From: Clostridia bacterium
Lineage (GTDB): Bacteria > Bacillota > Clostridia > Christensenellales > CAG-138
Assembly (NCBI GenBank): GCA_017394835.1
Contig: JAFPXD010000039.1
Location: 1 to 34,565, forward strand
Reading direction: 5' to 3'
DNA: 34,565 nucleotides
The notes beneath the pieces are model-generated. The model was not told where the DNA came from. It made no database searches and saw only the letters and a list, made by a program, of their open reading frames with translations. Within the stretch, counting starts at the first letter, position 1, and each line of letters starts with the position of its first letter. Positions 1-8,249 of the stretch are shown piece after piece. Both the position numbers and the translations under genes were made by a program.

Positions 1-1
1 G

Positions 2-367
2 AGAAACTGGGTTCCTGCATATCATTTTATGATTTGCGATAAGCAAGGGAACGGTATGGGGCAATGCGATTTGAGAATCGGATATAATGACGGCCTTTAT
101 TACGGAGGCCATATTGGTTACAGCATCAATGAAGAATACCGCGGTCACCATTATGCAGCAAAAGCATGTATGCTGTTGTTTGAACTTGCTAAGAGGCATG
201 GAATGGATCATCTGTATATTACTTGCGATCCGGATAACTGGGCTTCAAGGAAAACCCTTGAATATCTGAAAGGTGAATTATTGGAAATCGCAGAATTGCC
301 TGAAGATAACGACATGAGGGTCAACGATGGCGATACCGAAAAATGTATTTTTAGGTTTGATCTATAA
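2..367 (+). CDS. GNAT family N-acetyltransferase, 3' part only
   Basis: The reading frame is open from base 2, so the gene starts outside the window. The first ATG inside (base 29) is preceded by in-frame codons for RNWVPAYHF and is unlikely to be the true start. The visible 121 residues carry the C-terminal half of a GNAT fold. A beta strand ending in GYSINEEYRGHHYA resembles the acetyl-CoA pyrophosphate loop (R-G-x-x-x-A), and CDPDNWASRKTLE is the late N-x-x-S element followed by a helix. GNAT enzymes transfer acetyl from acetyl-CoA to amines; the substrate cannot be read here. Codons are AT-richer than in the rest of the window, which suggests a different origin. A bidirectional terminator follows at about 453-477. 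Confidence 0.8.
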   Translation, partial: RNWVPAYHFMICDKQGNGMGQCDLRIGYNDGLYYGGHIGYSINEEYRGHHYAAKACMLLFELAKRHGMDHLYITCDPDNWASRKTLEYLKGELLEIAELPEDNDMRVNDGDTEKCIFRFDL

Positions 368-393
368 ATTCCCGTTTACCGGGATAACAGCGT

Positions 394-442
394 TACGTTT
401 GTGTGTTCTTACCTCGAAAAATGTACGTTTGTACGCTCTTAC
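394..442 (+). repeat. Imperfect 19-base direct repeat, 30-base period
   Basis: Bases 394-412 and 424-442 share a TACGTTTGT start and a CTTAC end and differ at only a few positions. They lie between the GNAT stop and a terminator. Their function is unknown. They could be a small duplication or the edge of the AT-rich segment. Confidence 0.4.
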
Positions 443-452
443 ACAAAAGAAA

Positions 453-477
453 ACTCAGGCGCCGCCTGTGTTTTTTT
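453..477. terminator. Rho-independent terminator, probably bidirectional
   Basis: CAGGC and GCCTG arms around a short GCC loop are followed by seven Ts on the plus strand. On the minus strand the same hairpin is followed by TTTTCTTTT. It lies between the convergent GNAT gene (plus) and the small lipoprotein gene (minus) and can serve both. Confidence 0.7.
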
Positions 478-521
478 GCGTGACGCCGCAGGGAGCCGAG
501 CGCATGCCCCGGCCGCCGGGC

Positions 522-728
522 TCAATTGTTATCGGGTCTCAGCACGAGAGGGTTATCGGCGGACGCTTCCGGAGCCTCGCTTGACCTTTGCTCTGAGAGG
601 CATTTGCCGAGTATCTCTCCGCCCTTCGCTGCCGGCGCAGAGGGAACAGGGACGTCCTGAACCTGCCTGCAGGACGCCGAGGAGAGCGCTGTAACGATCA
701 GTATCATTATCGCAAATGCTCTTTTCAT
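522..728 (-). CDS. Small predicted lipoprotein (68 aa), unknown function
   Basis: I chose the ATG at 728 because GGAG lies about 8 bases upstream, although the frame is open further 5'. The protein starts MKRAFAIMILIVTALSSASC. This is a lysine/arginine n-region, a hydrophobic core and a lipobox (SSAS-C) with the acylated cysteine near residue 20. About 48 residues follow, rich in Pro, Ala, Ser and charged residues, with no recognisable domain. It should be a surface-tethered lipoprotein. The mature part is too short and too low in complexity to name a family. It is a lone minus-strand gene diverging from the glutaredoxin-like gene. A spurious ORF is possible, but signal, lipobox and ribosome binding site together argue for a real gene. 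Confidence 0.6.
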   Translation of the reverse strand: MKRAFAIMILIVTALSSASCRQVQDVPVPSAPAAKGGEILGKCLSEQRSSEAPEASADNPLVLRPDNN

Positions 729-1054
729 ACCGTTTTCTCCGATGCCCCGCGCGCGAAGCGGCTTAAGACGGCGTATGGCGGAGCATATCGCCCTTTTCCG
801 TGAGCCGCGGGGAAGTTTCCGACGCAATATATAAAATCATTACAACATATTCGGGCTGCAATTCCATAATATTTTTTGGTTTTTCTTCATTTTCGGCGCG
901 AAGATCAGCTCAAATCGGCCTTTGCGGCCGGACTTTTTGGGAGCGCGTCCCGCATTTACCGTTGCAATCCTCGCGTCTTTATGGTATAAAGGGATATACA
1001 AAATATATCGTTTCGCTTTCGCGGGCTTTGCGCGGGAGCGGGAAAGGATCCGAA
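729..1054. other. Divergent intergenic region (326 bases)
   Basis: It separates the minus-strand lipoprotein from the plus-strand glutaredoxin-like gene. It holds an AT-rich patch near 822-895, where a promoter for the minus gene might lie; I could not find a well-spaced -35/-10 pair there. It also holds a weak hairpin with a T run at 916-937 and a good plus-strand promoter at 962-990. I see no convincing small ORF. Confidence 0.5.
962..990 (+). promoter_or_regulatory. Sigma-A-type promoter for the glutaredoxin-like gene
   Basis: TTGCAA at 962-967 and TATAAA at 985-990 are separated by exactly 17 bases. The hexamers lie 65 bases upstream of the ATG at 1055. No other promoter is obvious before 3097, so the three genes to that point may form one transcript. 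Confidence 0.7.
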
Positions 1055-1366
1055 ATGTTAAAGGTATATACCAGCCCTCTCTGCCCGGACTGCAGGGAGC
1101 TGAAGGCAAATTTGGAGGCGCACGGGATCGGGTATGAGGCGGTCGATATCACCGCAGGCATGCCCGCCCTCAAGGAATTCCTGCGCCTGCGCGACAGCTC
1201 GCCCGTGTTCGAGCCCTGCCGCGCGAACGGCTCCGTCGGCATCCCCGCCATAGTGACGGAGGAGGGCGTGACCCTCGATTGGGAAGGTCTGCTTGCCTCC
1301 ATGGGTCTGCCCGTCGTTTACAGGGAGTCCGGCCCCGTCTGCTCGCTGGACGGCAAGGGCTGCTGA
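1055..1366 (+). CDS. Glutaredoxin-like thiol-disulfide protein
   Basis: The start is the ATG at 1055, with AAAGGA about 6 bases upstream. The 103-residue protein begins MLKVYTSPLCPDC, the first strand and CxxC active site (C10-P-D-C13) of the thioredoxin fold. VGIPAIV follows near residue 61-67 with the conserved cis-proline (P64). The length suits a glutaredoxin. The CPDC active site differs from the classical CPYC and resembles small NrdH- or glutaredoxin-like proteins of anaerobes. Extra cysteines at 55, 96 and 103 (C-terminal CSLDGKGC) could bind metal or form a second redox pair; this is inference. It acts in the cytoplasm on disulfides or mixed disulfides; the partner is unknown. It lies 61 bases before the nucleoside phosphorylase, probably in the same operon. 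Confidence 0.8.
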   Translation: MLKVYTSPLCPDCRELKANLEAHGIGYEAVDITAGMPALKEFLRLRDSSPVFEPCRANGSVGIPAIVTEEGVTLDWEGLLASMGLPVVYRESGPVCSLDGKGC

Positions 1367-1427
1367 AGAAACTCCGAGGCTGACGAAATAACGAGGAAGG
1401 ATCGGCCATTGGAAGGAGGCAGACAGC

Positions 1428-2192
1428 ATGATAACCGATACGTTTGACAACAAGACCCCCGCGATAATCAGTCCAAAGCTAAAGGACGAAAGACCGAAGG
1501 CCGACGTCTGCATAATGACCTTCTCGTGGGAGATAGAACGCTTTGCCGCCGAGACCTATGCCGAGCGCGAGATCGGCGCCCTGCACACCGCAGCGGGCGT
1601 TTCGCCCATTTATGAGACTGTGCGCGGCGGCAGGAGCATAGCGTTTTATAAGACGTTTGTAGGCGCGCCCACAGCGGCGGCATTCGTCGAGGAGGCGGCC
1701 GCGGCGATAGACTGCCGCAAATTCATACTCTTTGGCGGCGCGGGCTGCCTTGATAAGGAGATCGCCAGAGGCAAGGTCATGATCCCCACCGCCGCTTACC
1801 GTGACGAGGGCACGTCCTATCACTATGCCCCTGCGGCGGATTACATTGAGGTCCGTAACCACGGCGCCGTCGCCGACTGCATGAGGGAAAACGGGATACC
1901 GTACGTGCTCGGAAAGACTTGGACGACGGACGCCTATTACCGCGAGACCCGCCTGAATTTCGAAAAGCGGAAGGCGGAGGGCTGCATTTCGGTCGAGATG
2001 GAGTGCGCCGCGGTGCAGGCGGTCTGTGATTTCCGCGGGCTGGAGCTCTATGCGTTCTTTACGGGCGGCGACCTTCTGGATGCTCCCGAATGGGATTCCC
2101 GCCGCAAGGAGGGCATGAAGAAGGGCACCCAGCATGACGTCGGACATTTCGATATTGCGTTGGCGCTCGCGGAACACGTCGCCAAGCTGTGA
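1428..2192 (+). CDS. Nucleoside phosphorylase, uridine/purine phosphorylase-like
   Basis: The ATG at 1428 has GGAGG about 9 bases upstream. The 254-residue protein belongs to the PNP/UDP phosphorylase superfamily, which splits nucleosides with phosphate to give base and ribose-1-phosphate. FGGAGCL (102-108) is the glycine-rich phosphate-site strand. TTDAYYRET (166-174) lies in the substrate loop. VEMECAA (189-195) is the family hallmark whose Met and Glu bind ribose. FTGGDLL (211-217) places the catalytic Asp next to the base. Length and motif order are normal and there is no signal peptide, so it is a cytoplasmic salvage enzyme. Uridine versus purine preference cannot be decided by eye. Its stop overlaps the GTG start of the glycosidase gene by 4 bases. 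Confidence 0.85.
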   Translation: MITDTFDNKTPAIISPKLKDERPKADVCIMTFSWEIERFAAETYAEREIGALHTAAGVSPIYETVRGGRSIAFYKTFVGAPTAAAFVEEAAAAIDCRKFILFGGAGCLDKEIARGKVMIPTAAYRDEGTSYHYAPAADYIEVRNHGAVADCMRENGIPYVLGKTWTTDAYYRETRLNFEKRKAEGCISVEMECAAVQAVCDFRGLELYAFFTGGDLLDAPEWDSRRKEGMKKGTQHDVGHFDIALALAEHVAKL

Positions 2193-3097
2193 TCAAACAA
2201 TACCATCACGTACGTCTGCCCGTTGATTATGAGCTGCTTGAGGATGGGGAAGGAGCCCCGAGGGAGGGCGGCTTCCTGCGGCTTTCCCGCGCGGCGGAGG
2301 CGGCGAAGGCGCACGGCCTCAACATGATAATAGACCTGCACAAGGCGGCGGGCTTCTCGTTCGATCCGGACGAGGGCGAAACGGGCTTCTTTGAAAGCGA
2401 GGCGCTGCAGGGGCGGTTCTATGCCCTGTGGGAAAGGATCGCGAAGCGCTTCGGCGGCGAAAGACATATCGCGTTCGAGCTTCTGAACGAGGTCACCGAA
2501 AAGGAATACGGCCCCGTCTGGAACCGTATCGCATCGGAATGTATAGGACGCATAAGGGCCTTTGCGCACGAAACGCCTATACTCGTGGGCGGATATTACC
2601 ACAACAGCGCCGTGGCGGTGAAGGATATAGAGGTGCCCTTGGACGGGAACATAGTTTACAATTTCCACTGCTATGAGCCGCTTATATTCACCCATCAGGG
2701 CGCGGACTGGATACCCACCATGGATCCCGCTTTCCGCATCCCGGTCACGGCGCCCTACGGCGAAATGGAAGCCGCCGCCCGCGTGATGGCGGCGGAATCC
2801 TGCGCGGGACTCGATAAGCTCCCCGCGGAGGGGCGGCTCGACGCCGGCTTCTTTATCGAATTCATGCGCGAGGCGGCCGAGACCGCCGAGAGGGCGGGCG
2901 TGCCGCTCTACTGCGGGGAATACGGCGTGATCGACCGCGCCTCCCCGGAGGACGCCCTCGCGTGGTATAAGCTCATAAACGCCGCGTTCCGCTTCTATGG
3001 GATAGGCCGCGCCGCGTGGAGCTACCGACTGATGGATTTCGGGCTTTCGGATGAGCGGATGGACGCGGTCCGCGAAGAGCTTATAAATTACATTTGA
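2189..3097 (+). CDS. Glycoside hydrolase family 5-like protein, N-terminus missing
   Basis: The longest frame starts at a GTG overlapping the preceding stop (GTGA) with no visible Shine-Dalgarno. The 302 residues match a GH5 (cellulase-type) TIM barrel. HVRLPVDYE carries the conserved Arg (R9) and DLHK follows at 49-52. LLNEV holds the acid/base (N100-E101), NFHCYEP the His/Tyr pair (160, 162), YCGEYG the nucleophile E244, and AAWSYR the late Trp (277). Family members normally have about 40-50 residues before HVRLPVDYE, with the first barrel strand. Those are absent, and the upstream DNA is fully used by the phosphorylase. There is no signal peptide. It is either a 5'-deleted remnant or a translationally coupled intracellular variant. 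The catalytic residues themselves are intact. Confidence 0.75.
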   Translation: MIKQYHHVRLPVDYELLEDGEGAPREGGFLRLSRAAEAAKAHGLNMIIDLHKAAGFSFDPDEGETGFFESEALQGRFYALWERIAKRFGGERHIAFELLNEVTEKEYGPVWNRIASECIGRIRAFAHETPILVGGYYHNSAVAVKDIEVPLDGNIVYNFHCYEPLIFTHQGADWIPTMDPAFRIPVTAPYGEMEAAARVMAAESCAGLDKLPAEGRLDAGFFIEFMREAAETAERAGVPLYCGEYGVIDRASPEDALAWYKLINAAFRFYGIGRAAWSYRLMDFGLSDERMDAVREELINYI

Positions 3098-3105
3098 GGA
3101 AGAGC

Positions 3106-3124
3106 GGGCCGTTGGATGCGGCCC
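3106..3124 (+). other. Short GC hairpin after the GH5 gene
   Basis: GGGCCG and CGGCCC arms enclose a 7-base loop just before the main terminator. It is followed by As rather than Ts, so it is not itself a terminator. It may stabilise the transcript 3' end. Confidence 0.3.
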
Positions 3125-3125
3125 G

Positions 3126-3165
3126 AAAAAACCCCGGGAAAGGCATGCCTGCCCGGGGCTTTTTT
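3126..3165. terminator. Rho-independent terminator
   Basis: CCCCGGG (3132-3138) and CCCGGGG (3152-3158) pair around a loop that contains a small AGGCATGCCT palindrome. An A-run precedes and TTTTTT (3160-3165) follows. It ends the 1055-3097 gene group. Confidence 0.9.
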
Positions 3166-3187
3166 GCTTGGCGGCCGCCTTCGCAGG

Positions 3188-3216
3188 TTGACACATCATA
3201 TGACTGATATTATAAT
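3188..3216 (+). promoter_or_regulatory. Perfect consensus promoter for the ABC exporter operon
   Basis: TTGACA (3188-3193), a 17-base spacer and TATAAT (3211-3216) match the sigma-A consensus exactly. The expected start is near 3223, leaving a leader of about 60 bases before the ATG at 3283. Confidence 0.9.
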
Positions 3217-3225
3217 GTAAAAGAT

Positions 3226-3242
3226 GGGATGATACTCGTCCC
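3226..3242 (+). promoter_or_regulatory. Dyad just downstream of the predicted transcription start
   Basis: GGGATGA and TCGTCCC pair (one G-T wobble) around a 3-base loop. The position at about +4 to +20 would suit an operator or a 5' stabilising hairpin. No regulator gene is adjacent, so the role is inference. Confidence 0.35.
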
Positions 3243-3282
3243 GCGGATCAATACGCTTGGATCACATTTCAAGAGGTGTATA

Positions 3283-5688
3283 ATGGAAGCATTGAAACTT
3301 CAAAACGTATCGAAATACTATGCATCGCAGACTGCGGTGGTCATGGGCCTTTCAAATATCAGCCTTACGTTTTCGACGGGCGAATTCGTTGCCGTGACGG
3401 GCGAAAACGGGAGCGGCAAATCGACTCTTGCGAACGTCATAGGCGGCATGCTGCCTTACGAGGGCGGGGAGCTTTACGTTATGGGGCAGCCGACCTCGCA
3501 CTACAACGCGGCGGATTGGGAGCGCTACCGCAGGGATCTGATAGGCTTCATATCGCAGGATTACGGCATACTACCCGGCAACACGGTGTTTGAGAACGTC
3601 GAAAGCGCGCTGGTGCTCACGGGGTTCAACAGGGAGTCGGCAAAGGAGAGGACCCGCGAGATATTGAAGCAGGTGGAGCTTTCGGGCTTTTCGCGCCGCC
3701 GCGCGGCGAAGCTTTCGAGCGGGCAGAAACAGCGCCTTGCGATAGCGCGCGCGCTGGCAAAGCCTTCCAAAATACTCATTGCGGACGAGCCCACGGGCAA
3801 TCTTGACAGGGAAAACAGCGATAAGGTAATAAAGCTTTTGAAGGAAGCCTCGAAGGACAGGCTCGTTATCCTCATCACCCACGAATTCAGCGAGGCGCAG
3901 GATCACATAACGAGGCATATAGTGCTTTCGGACGGCAAGGTGGTGCAGGATACGGAATGCACGCCCGAGGGGGCGGCTCCCGAAACGGAGGAGGCTCCCG
4001 CAAAGCCGGAGCTTGACCGCGGGAAGGCCGAGAGGAGCGGGAAGCTTGCGGCGTACGTCGCAAGGCTCACCGCAAAGGCGCGCCCCGTATTCTTCCTTTT
4101 GACGACGCTCATTCTGGTGCTCACCGCGGTCGCCTCATTCATATTCATAGGCAATTTCATAGCGGCGACGGACGACGTTCCCTCCCGTCTTTATGACAAC
4201 AAGGCCTTCAGAAACGGCGACCCGAAGAGGATAGTGCTTGCCAGGGACGATGAAAAAGCCTTTAACGACGAGGATATTGCGAAGATCGCGGAGCAGCAGT
4301 ACGTTGCTTCAGTTGAAGAATACGGCTATATCTGCGACGTCAATTACCATTACCGCGAGGACGTGGATTACCGCAAATACACCAGCGCCGATTATGCGGA
4401 AGATTACGACCCTCTCGGCAATCCCGACGCGTTTACGCTGACTGTCAAGATAGAGCTTCTTGACAGCAGCCCCAAGTATTTGAGAAGCGTGACTCAGGCG
4501 GGCGAGCTGACTGCGGGCAGGATGGCGGAGGGCTATTACGAGGTGCTCTCATCCGATCCCAACGTAAAGGCGGGGACCCGTATAGACGTTTACATAAGAG
4601 ACCGCGCGCATTGGGCAATATCGCAGTACCTCAGCATTACGTTCGACGTCGTGGGCGAAACGACGGGGGAAAGGGGACTCTATTTTTCCGATAGCTTCTG
4701 CCGCATGATGAACGACGCCGTGATGGAAAGCATTTTAAGCAATGGAGGCAGCACATGGCACACGGGCGGCGACCTCGGCAGATACCTGCTGGCGCCCTTT
4801 GACGCGGAGCGCTTCAAGGACCGTCTCGAGCCCTTCTGCCTTAACGAGGATACCGCCAAATTCGATGAAGATAAGATCATTGGGACGCTCGATTCGCTTG
4901 AGGAAAACGAGTGCATGTACCCCATAGACTCCTCCTCCTACGGGCTGGAGCGCGGGCAGACGCTCAGCCTCAGCATCGGGACGTGGTGGTGGAGCGATAA
5001 TGAGACCGTGGACGAGCTTCCCGTTGAGGAGGTCACGCTTACCATTGCGGAACGCTTTGAAAGCAAGCATACGAAATTCGTATTGGTATCGCCCGAAATG
5101 TACGACAGGCTGACGGGCAAGCTGCGCACCGATCAGGTCTCCGTGTTCATAAACGATTACGCCTATACCGAACGCGCGATCAAGGCGCTGCAGGACATGG
5201 GTTACGTTGCGCTTTCGCCCTTCACACAGGGCTCCACCACCAAGGACGCCGCCCGCGAAACGGAAAGGCTCAACCTGCTCCGCATATCGCTCGCGGCCGC
5301 GCTGCTGACGCTCGTTCTGCAGCTCGTTCTGCTGAAGGTCGCGTTCTCTTCGCTGAAGGATCATTACAGGCTCCTTTCCAATATGGGTCTGCGCGAAAAG
5401 ACGGCGCGCCGTTCGCTCGCGCTGCTGTTCCTGTTCATGACGATAATAGCGGAGCTTATCGCCGCGGCAGTGATACTGCTGCTCAATAAATACGGCTATG
5501 CGAGGGTAGTTAACATATTCAAATACATAGAGCCGCCGAAGCTCATACTCATTTTCGCGGTGCATTTCGTGTTCTGTGCGGCGGCGTATTTCATAGCCGC
5601 AAGGACGATAAAGAAGCAGGTGTTTTCTATAAACGGTTTCTATGAGGATATAGACGGTGAGCTTATGGAGGAGGTGATGAGCGAATGA
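3283..5688 (+). CDS. ABC transporter, fused ATPase and FtsX-like permease (first subunit)
   Basis: The frame is open from 3229, but AGAGGT about 6 bases before the ATG at 3283 fixes the start (801 aa). Residues 1-225 form a MacB/LolD-type ATPase. It has Walker A GENGSGKST (40-48), signature LSSGQ (144-148), Walker B ILIADEP (164-170) and switch His 200. An acidic linker leads to a first membrane helix (about 268-292). A large extracytoplasmic domain (about 295-655) and three C-terminal helices follow, which is the FtsX/MacB permease plan. Such proteins couple ATP hydrolysis to export of peptides, antibiotics or lipoproteins, or to mechanotransmission. The stop overlaps the next, similar gene by 4 bases (ATGA), so the two probably form a heterodimer. 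No two-component system is adjacent. The substrate is unknown. Confidence 0.9.
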   Translation: MEALKLQNVSKYYASQTAVVMGLSNISLTFSTGEFVAVTGENGSGKSTLANVIGGMLPYEGGELYVMGQPTSHYNAADWERYRRDLIGFISQDYGILPGNTVFENVESALVLTGFNRESAKERTREILKQVELSGFSRRRAAKLSSGQKQRLAIARALAKPSKILIADEPTGNLDRENSDKVIKLLKEASKDRLVILITHEFSEAQDHITRHIVLSDGKVVQDTECTPEGAAPETEEAPAKPELDRGKAERSGKLAAYVARLTAKARPVFFLLTTLILVLTAVASFIFIGNFIAATDDVPSRLYDNKAFRNGDPKRIVLARDDEKAFNDEDIAKIAEQQYVASVEEYGYICDVNYHYREDVDYRKYTSADYAEDYDPLGNPDAFTLTVKIELLDSSPKYLRSVTQAGELTAGRMAEGYYEVLSSDPNVKAGTRIDVYIRDRAHWAISQYLSITFDVVGETTGERGLYFSDSFCRMMNDAVMESILSNGGSTWHTGGDLGRYLLAPFDAERFKDRLEPFCLNEDTAKFDEDKIIGTLDSLEENECMYPIDSSSYGLERGQTLSLSIGTWWWSDNETVDELPVEEVTLTIAERFESKHTKFVLVSPEMYDRLTGKLRTDQVSVFINDYAYTERAIKALQDMGYVALSPFTQGSTTKDAARETERLNLLRISLAAALLTLVLQLVLLKVAFSSLKDHYRLLSNMGLREKTARRSLALLFLFMTIIAELIAAAVILLLNKYGYARVVNIFKYIEPPKLILIFAVHFVFCAAAYFIAARTIKKQVFSINGFYEDIDGELMEEVMSE

Positions 5689-8171
5689 TCGGGGTAAAGG
5701 AGCTTAAAAAAACCTACGGCAAGGGCACTTCCTCAAAGGAGGAGGTACTGCACGGCGTTAGCTTTGAGCTTCCCGAGACGGGGTTCGTCTGCATACTCGG
5801 GCGCTCCGGCAGCGGCAAAACGAGCCTTTTGAACGCCATCGGCGGGCTTGACGTTTTCGACAGCGGCGAGGTGGAGGTAGAAGGTTCGCGCATCACCCAT
5901 ACCGCAAGGCGCGAGATGGAAAAGCAGAGGAACGCAAATTTCGGCTACATATTCCAGAATTATTATCTGCTCCCGGAGCATTCCGCCGCGTATAACGTCT
6001 ATTTGGGGCTCCATTCGCTCGATCTCACCGAAAGGGAGAAGCTGAAGAGGGTGGAGGATGCGCTCCGCAAGGTCGATATGCTGAGGTTCCGCAAGCGCCT
6101 TGTGGGCGAGCTTTCCGGCGGCCAGCAGCAGAGGATCGCGATAGCGAGGGCGATAGCCAAATCCCCCAAGGTAATATTCGCGGATGAGCCCACAGGCAAT
6201 CTCGATGAGGAGAGCACGCTCAATATCTGCTCCCTTTTGAAGAAGCTTTCGAAGACGGGGCTCGTGGTGATGGTAACGCATGAGGAGCGGCTTGCCGATT
6301 TCTTTGCGGACAGGATAATCACGATAGAGAGCGGCAATATCGTTTCGGACAGCACGGGCTGGGAACGCGGCTCGCTCGTTTCGGCGGATAAGAACACCGT
6401 TTATGCGGGCGATTACCGCGAAAAGGAATTCAGATCCGAAGCCGTCGATCTGCGCGTGCTTTGCGCGGAGGGAGCGGAGCCCGCGGATCTGACCGTAATA
6501 ATCGAGGAGGGCAGGATCGTTATAAAGACGGACGACAAGCGGCTCATGATGTGCTCTAAGCCCACCGATCCGCCCGTCGTGAAGGAGGGCAGCCGCCCGA
6601 GGCTGGATCCCTCCGTGTTTGACGCGGAGCCGCCCGCAGAGGAGGAGCATTCGCGCCCGCCCATGAAGAAGGCTTCGGGCTCCGGGCTCGGCTTTAAGAT
6701 GCTTCTTGCTGAAATGAGGACGGAGGCTTCAAAAAAGAAGCTGCGAAACGCCGCGGCGGGGCTGTTCATAGTGCTGCTTGCGCTGATGCTGCTCATTGCG
6801 CTTTCGGATCTCAACACCGCCGCAAAGGTGGATCCGGAAACCTTTATAACCGCGGACAGGCATGTTTTGGAGATCAACGTTTCAAAGGGCAAGAGCTGGG
6901 ACGACAGGACCGCGCTTTCCGTATCGGAATACGTGCCCCGGCTTTTGAAGGTGCTTGACGATGCGCAGCTTGAATTCGACCTCATCCCGGATACCAATCT
7001 GAGGTTCGGGTTTTACAGCAACCTGCTCCCGCAGTACGGCACGCTGTTTATGAGCCTCGGAAAATACAACATGGTCGATTTAAGGAGGCTCGATCCTTCG
7101 GCCTTGATCTACGGGCGCATGCCGGAGCGTTCCGATGAGATAGTGATAGACAGATGGGTGATCAAGAACTGCACCGATGACGACGGCATAGTGCAGAACC
7201 TCATCCCCGATAACGAATACATGCTGGGTAAGCAGATCTATATGGACAGGAAAAACTATTATCCTACCATAGTGGGCATTTGTGACAGCGGCGAGCCCAG
7301 CATCTATATCCCCACGGCGGGATTGCTGGCGGTCGGCATTCGAGGGGTGAACGCCATACCCTATTCCGAATTCGTCAGGATCACCGGGAGAACGGATCTT
7401 GAACCGATCGCGCAGGGAGAGACCGTCCTTATTAAGAACAACGTGGGCGAGCTCCTGCTGAAAAAGATAGGCACGGAGATGTACCTTGATAACGGCGGGT
7501 ACCTTTTCGTGAAGGGCGCGATAGAGCTCGATGAACAAAAACGGTACGAATACTCGCTGTATTCGCCCATGATAATCGCCGATGAGGAAGTCGATCCGCT
7601 CTTGAGGAGCACGGTCGAATCCGTTTCGCATTTCGATATCTGGTCCGCCGATAAGGAGGCCGTTAAGAAGACGCTCACCGAGGAACTTCCCCCGGAGCTT
7701 GAAAACCGGCTCCTTGTCGAGGTGAAGGATACCTACACGCAGGAGTACAACGCGTTCATGTCCGCCCGCAACGCCCGTCTGCAGACGCGCTTCATAATCA
7801 CCGCGGCGATAGGGCTGCTCTGCATCGTGATGCTTTACGTTATACAGAGGTTCCGCGTGCGCGACAGGATAGGCATGATAGCGGTTTACAGGATGCTCGG
7901 CATACCCAACCGCGATTCGATGGGCGTGTTCATTATCGAAAACATGCTGCTCACGCTTAAATTCGCCGTGCCCGCGGTGTTTATCGCATGGGGAGCGGTG
8001 ACTCTCCTGCCCATTATGGGCGTGGGCGGGCTTTCGATAGAGGTGCCCCTCTGGGCGCCCTTCGCGGCGATAGGCATTATACTCCTGGCCGAGGTGATAG
8101 TCGCCGTTATCGCGGTGCGCAGGCTTTTGAGGATGCCGCCCGCGAAGCTCGCTTCGAAATACGATTTCTGA
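5685..8171 (+). CDS. ABC transporter, fused ATPase and FtsX-like permease (second subunit)
   Basis: The ATG overlaps the previous stop by 4 bases, so translation is coupled. The 828-residue protein repeats the architecture of its neighbour. Walker A is GRSGSGKT (39-46), followed by LSGGQ (143-147), Walker B VIFADEP (163-169) and H199. A long hydrophilic linker (about 220-350) precedes a first membrane helix at about 355-376. A large extracytoplasmic domain and three C-terminal helices follow, the last ending close to the stop. The canonical LSGGQ here against LSSGQ in the partner suggests two non-identical ATP sites, as in heterodimeric exporters. The linker is longer than in MacB-like proteins and includes a short beta-rich stretch (about 236-290) that I do not recognise. 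The substrate is unknown. Confidence 0.9.
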   Translation: MIGVKELKKTYGKGTSSKEEVLHGVSFELPETGFVCILGRSGSGKTSLLNAIGGLDVFDSGEVEVEGSRITHTARREMEKQRNANFGYIFQNYYLLPEHSAAYNVYLGLHSLDLTEREKLKRVEDALRKVDMLRFRKRLVGELSGGQQQRIAIARAIAKSPKVIFADEPTGNLDEESTLNICSLLKKLSKTGLVVMVTHEERLADFFADRIITIESGNIVSDSTGWERGSLVSADKNTVYAGDYREKEFRSEAVDLRVLCAEGAEPADLTVIIEEGRIVIKTDDKRLMMCSKPTDPPVVKEGSRPRLDPSVFDAEPPAEEEHSRPPMKKASGSGLGFKMLLAEMRTEASKKKLRNAAAGLFIVLLALMLLIALSDLNTAAKVDPETFITADRHVLEINVSKGKSWDDRTALSVSEYVPRLLKVLDDAQLEFDLIPDTNLRFGFYSNLLPQYGTLFMSLGKYNMVDLRRLDPSALIYGRMPERSDEIVIDRWVIKNCTDDDGIVQNLIPDNEYMLGKQIYMDRKNYYPTIVGICDSGEPSIYIPTAGLLAVGIRGVNAIPYSEFVRITGRTDLEPIAQGETVLIKNNVGELLLKKIGTEMYLDNGGYLFVKGAIELDEQKRYEYSLYSPMIIADEEVDPLLRSTVESVSHFDIWSADKEAVKKTLTEELPPELENRLLVEVKDTYTQEYNAFMSARNARLQTRFIITAAIGLLCIVMLYVIQRFRVRDRIGMIAVYRMLGIPNRDSMGVFIIENMLLTLKFAVPAVFIAWGAVTLLPIMGVGGLSIEVPLWAPFAAIGIILLAEVIVAVIAVRRLLRMPPAKLASKYDF

Positions 8172-8249
8172 TCGCTTGAAGAACAATGCGGAATGCGATT
8201 GCCCCGCGAAAATAGTGATAGAATTGAAAAAAGATCCGGCGGAGGTTTT

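Noticed and set aside
914..938. Rho-independent terminator
   Set aside because: The CGGCC/GGCCG hairpin is short, the T run starts three bases after the stem, and no gene ends upstream on that strand.
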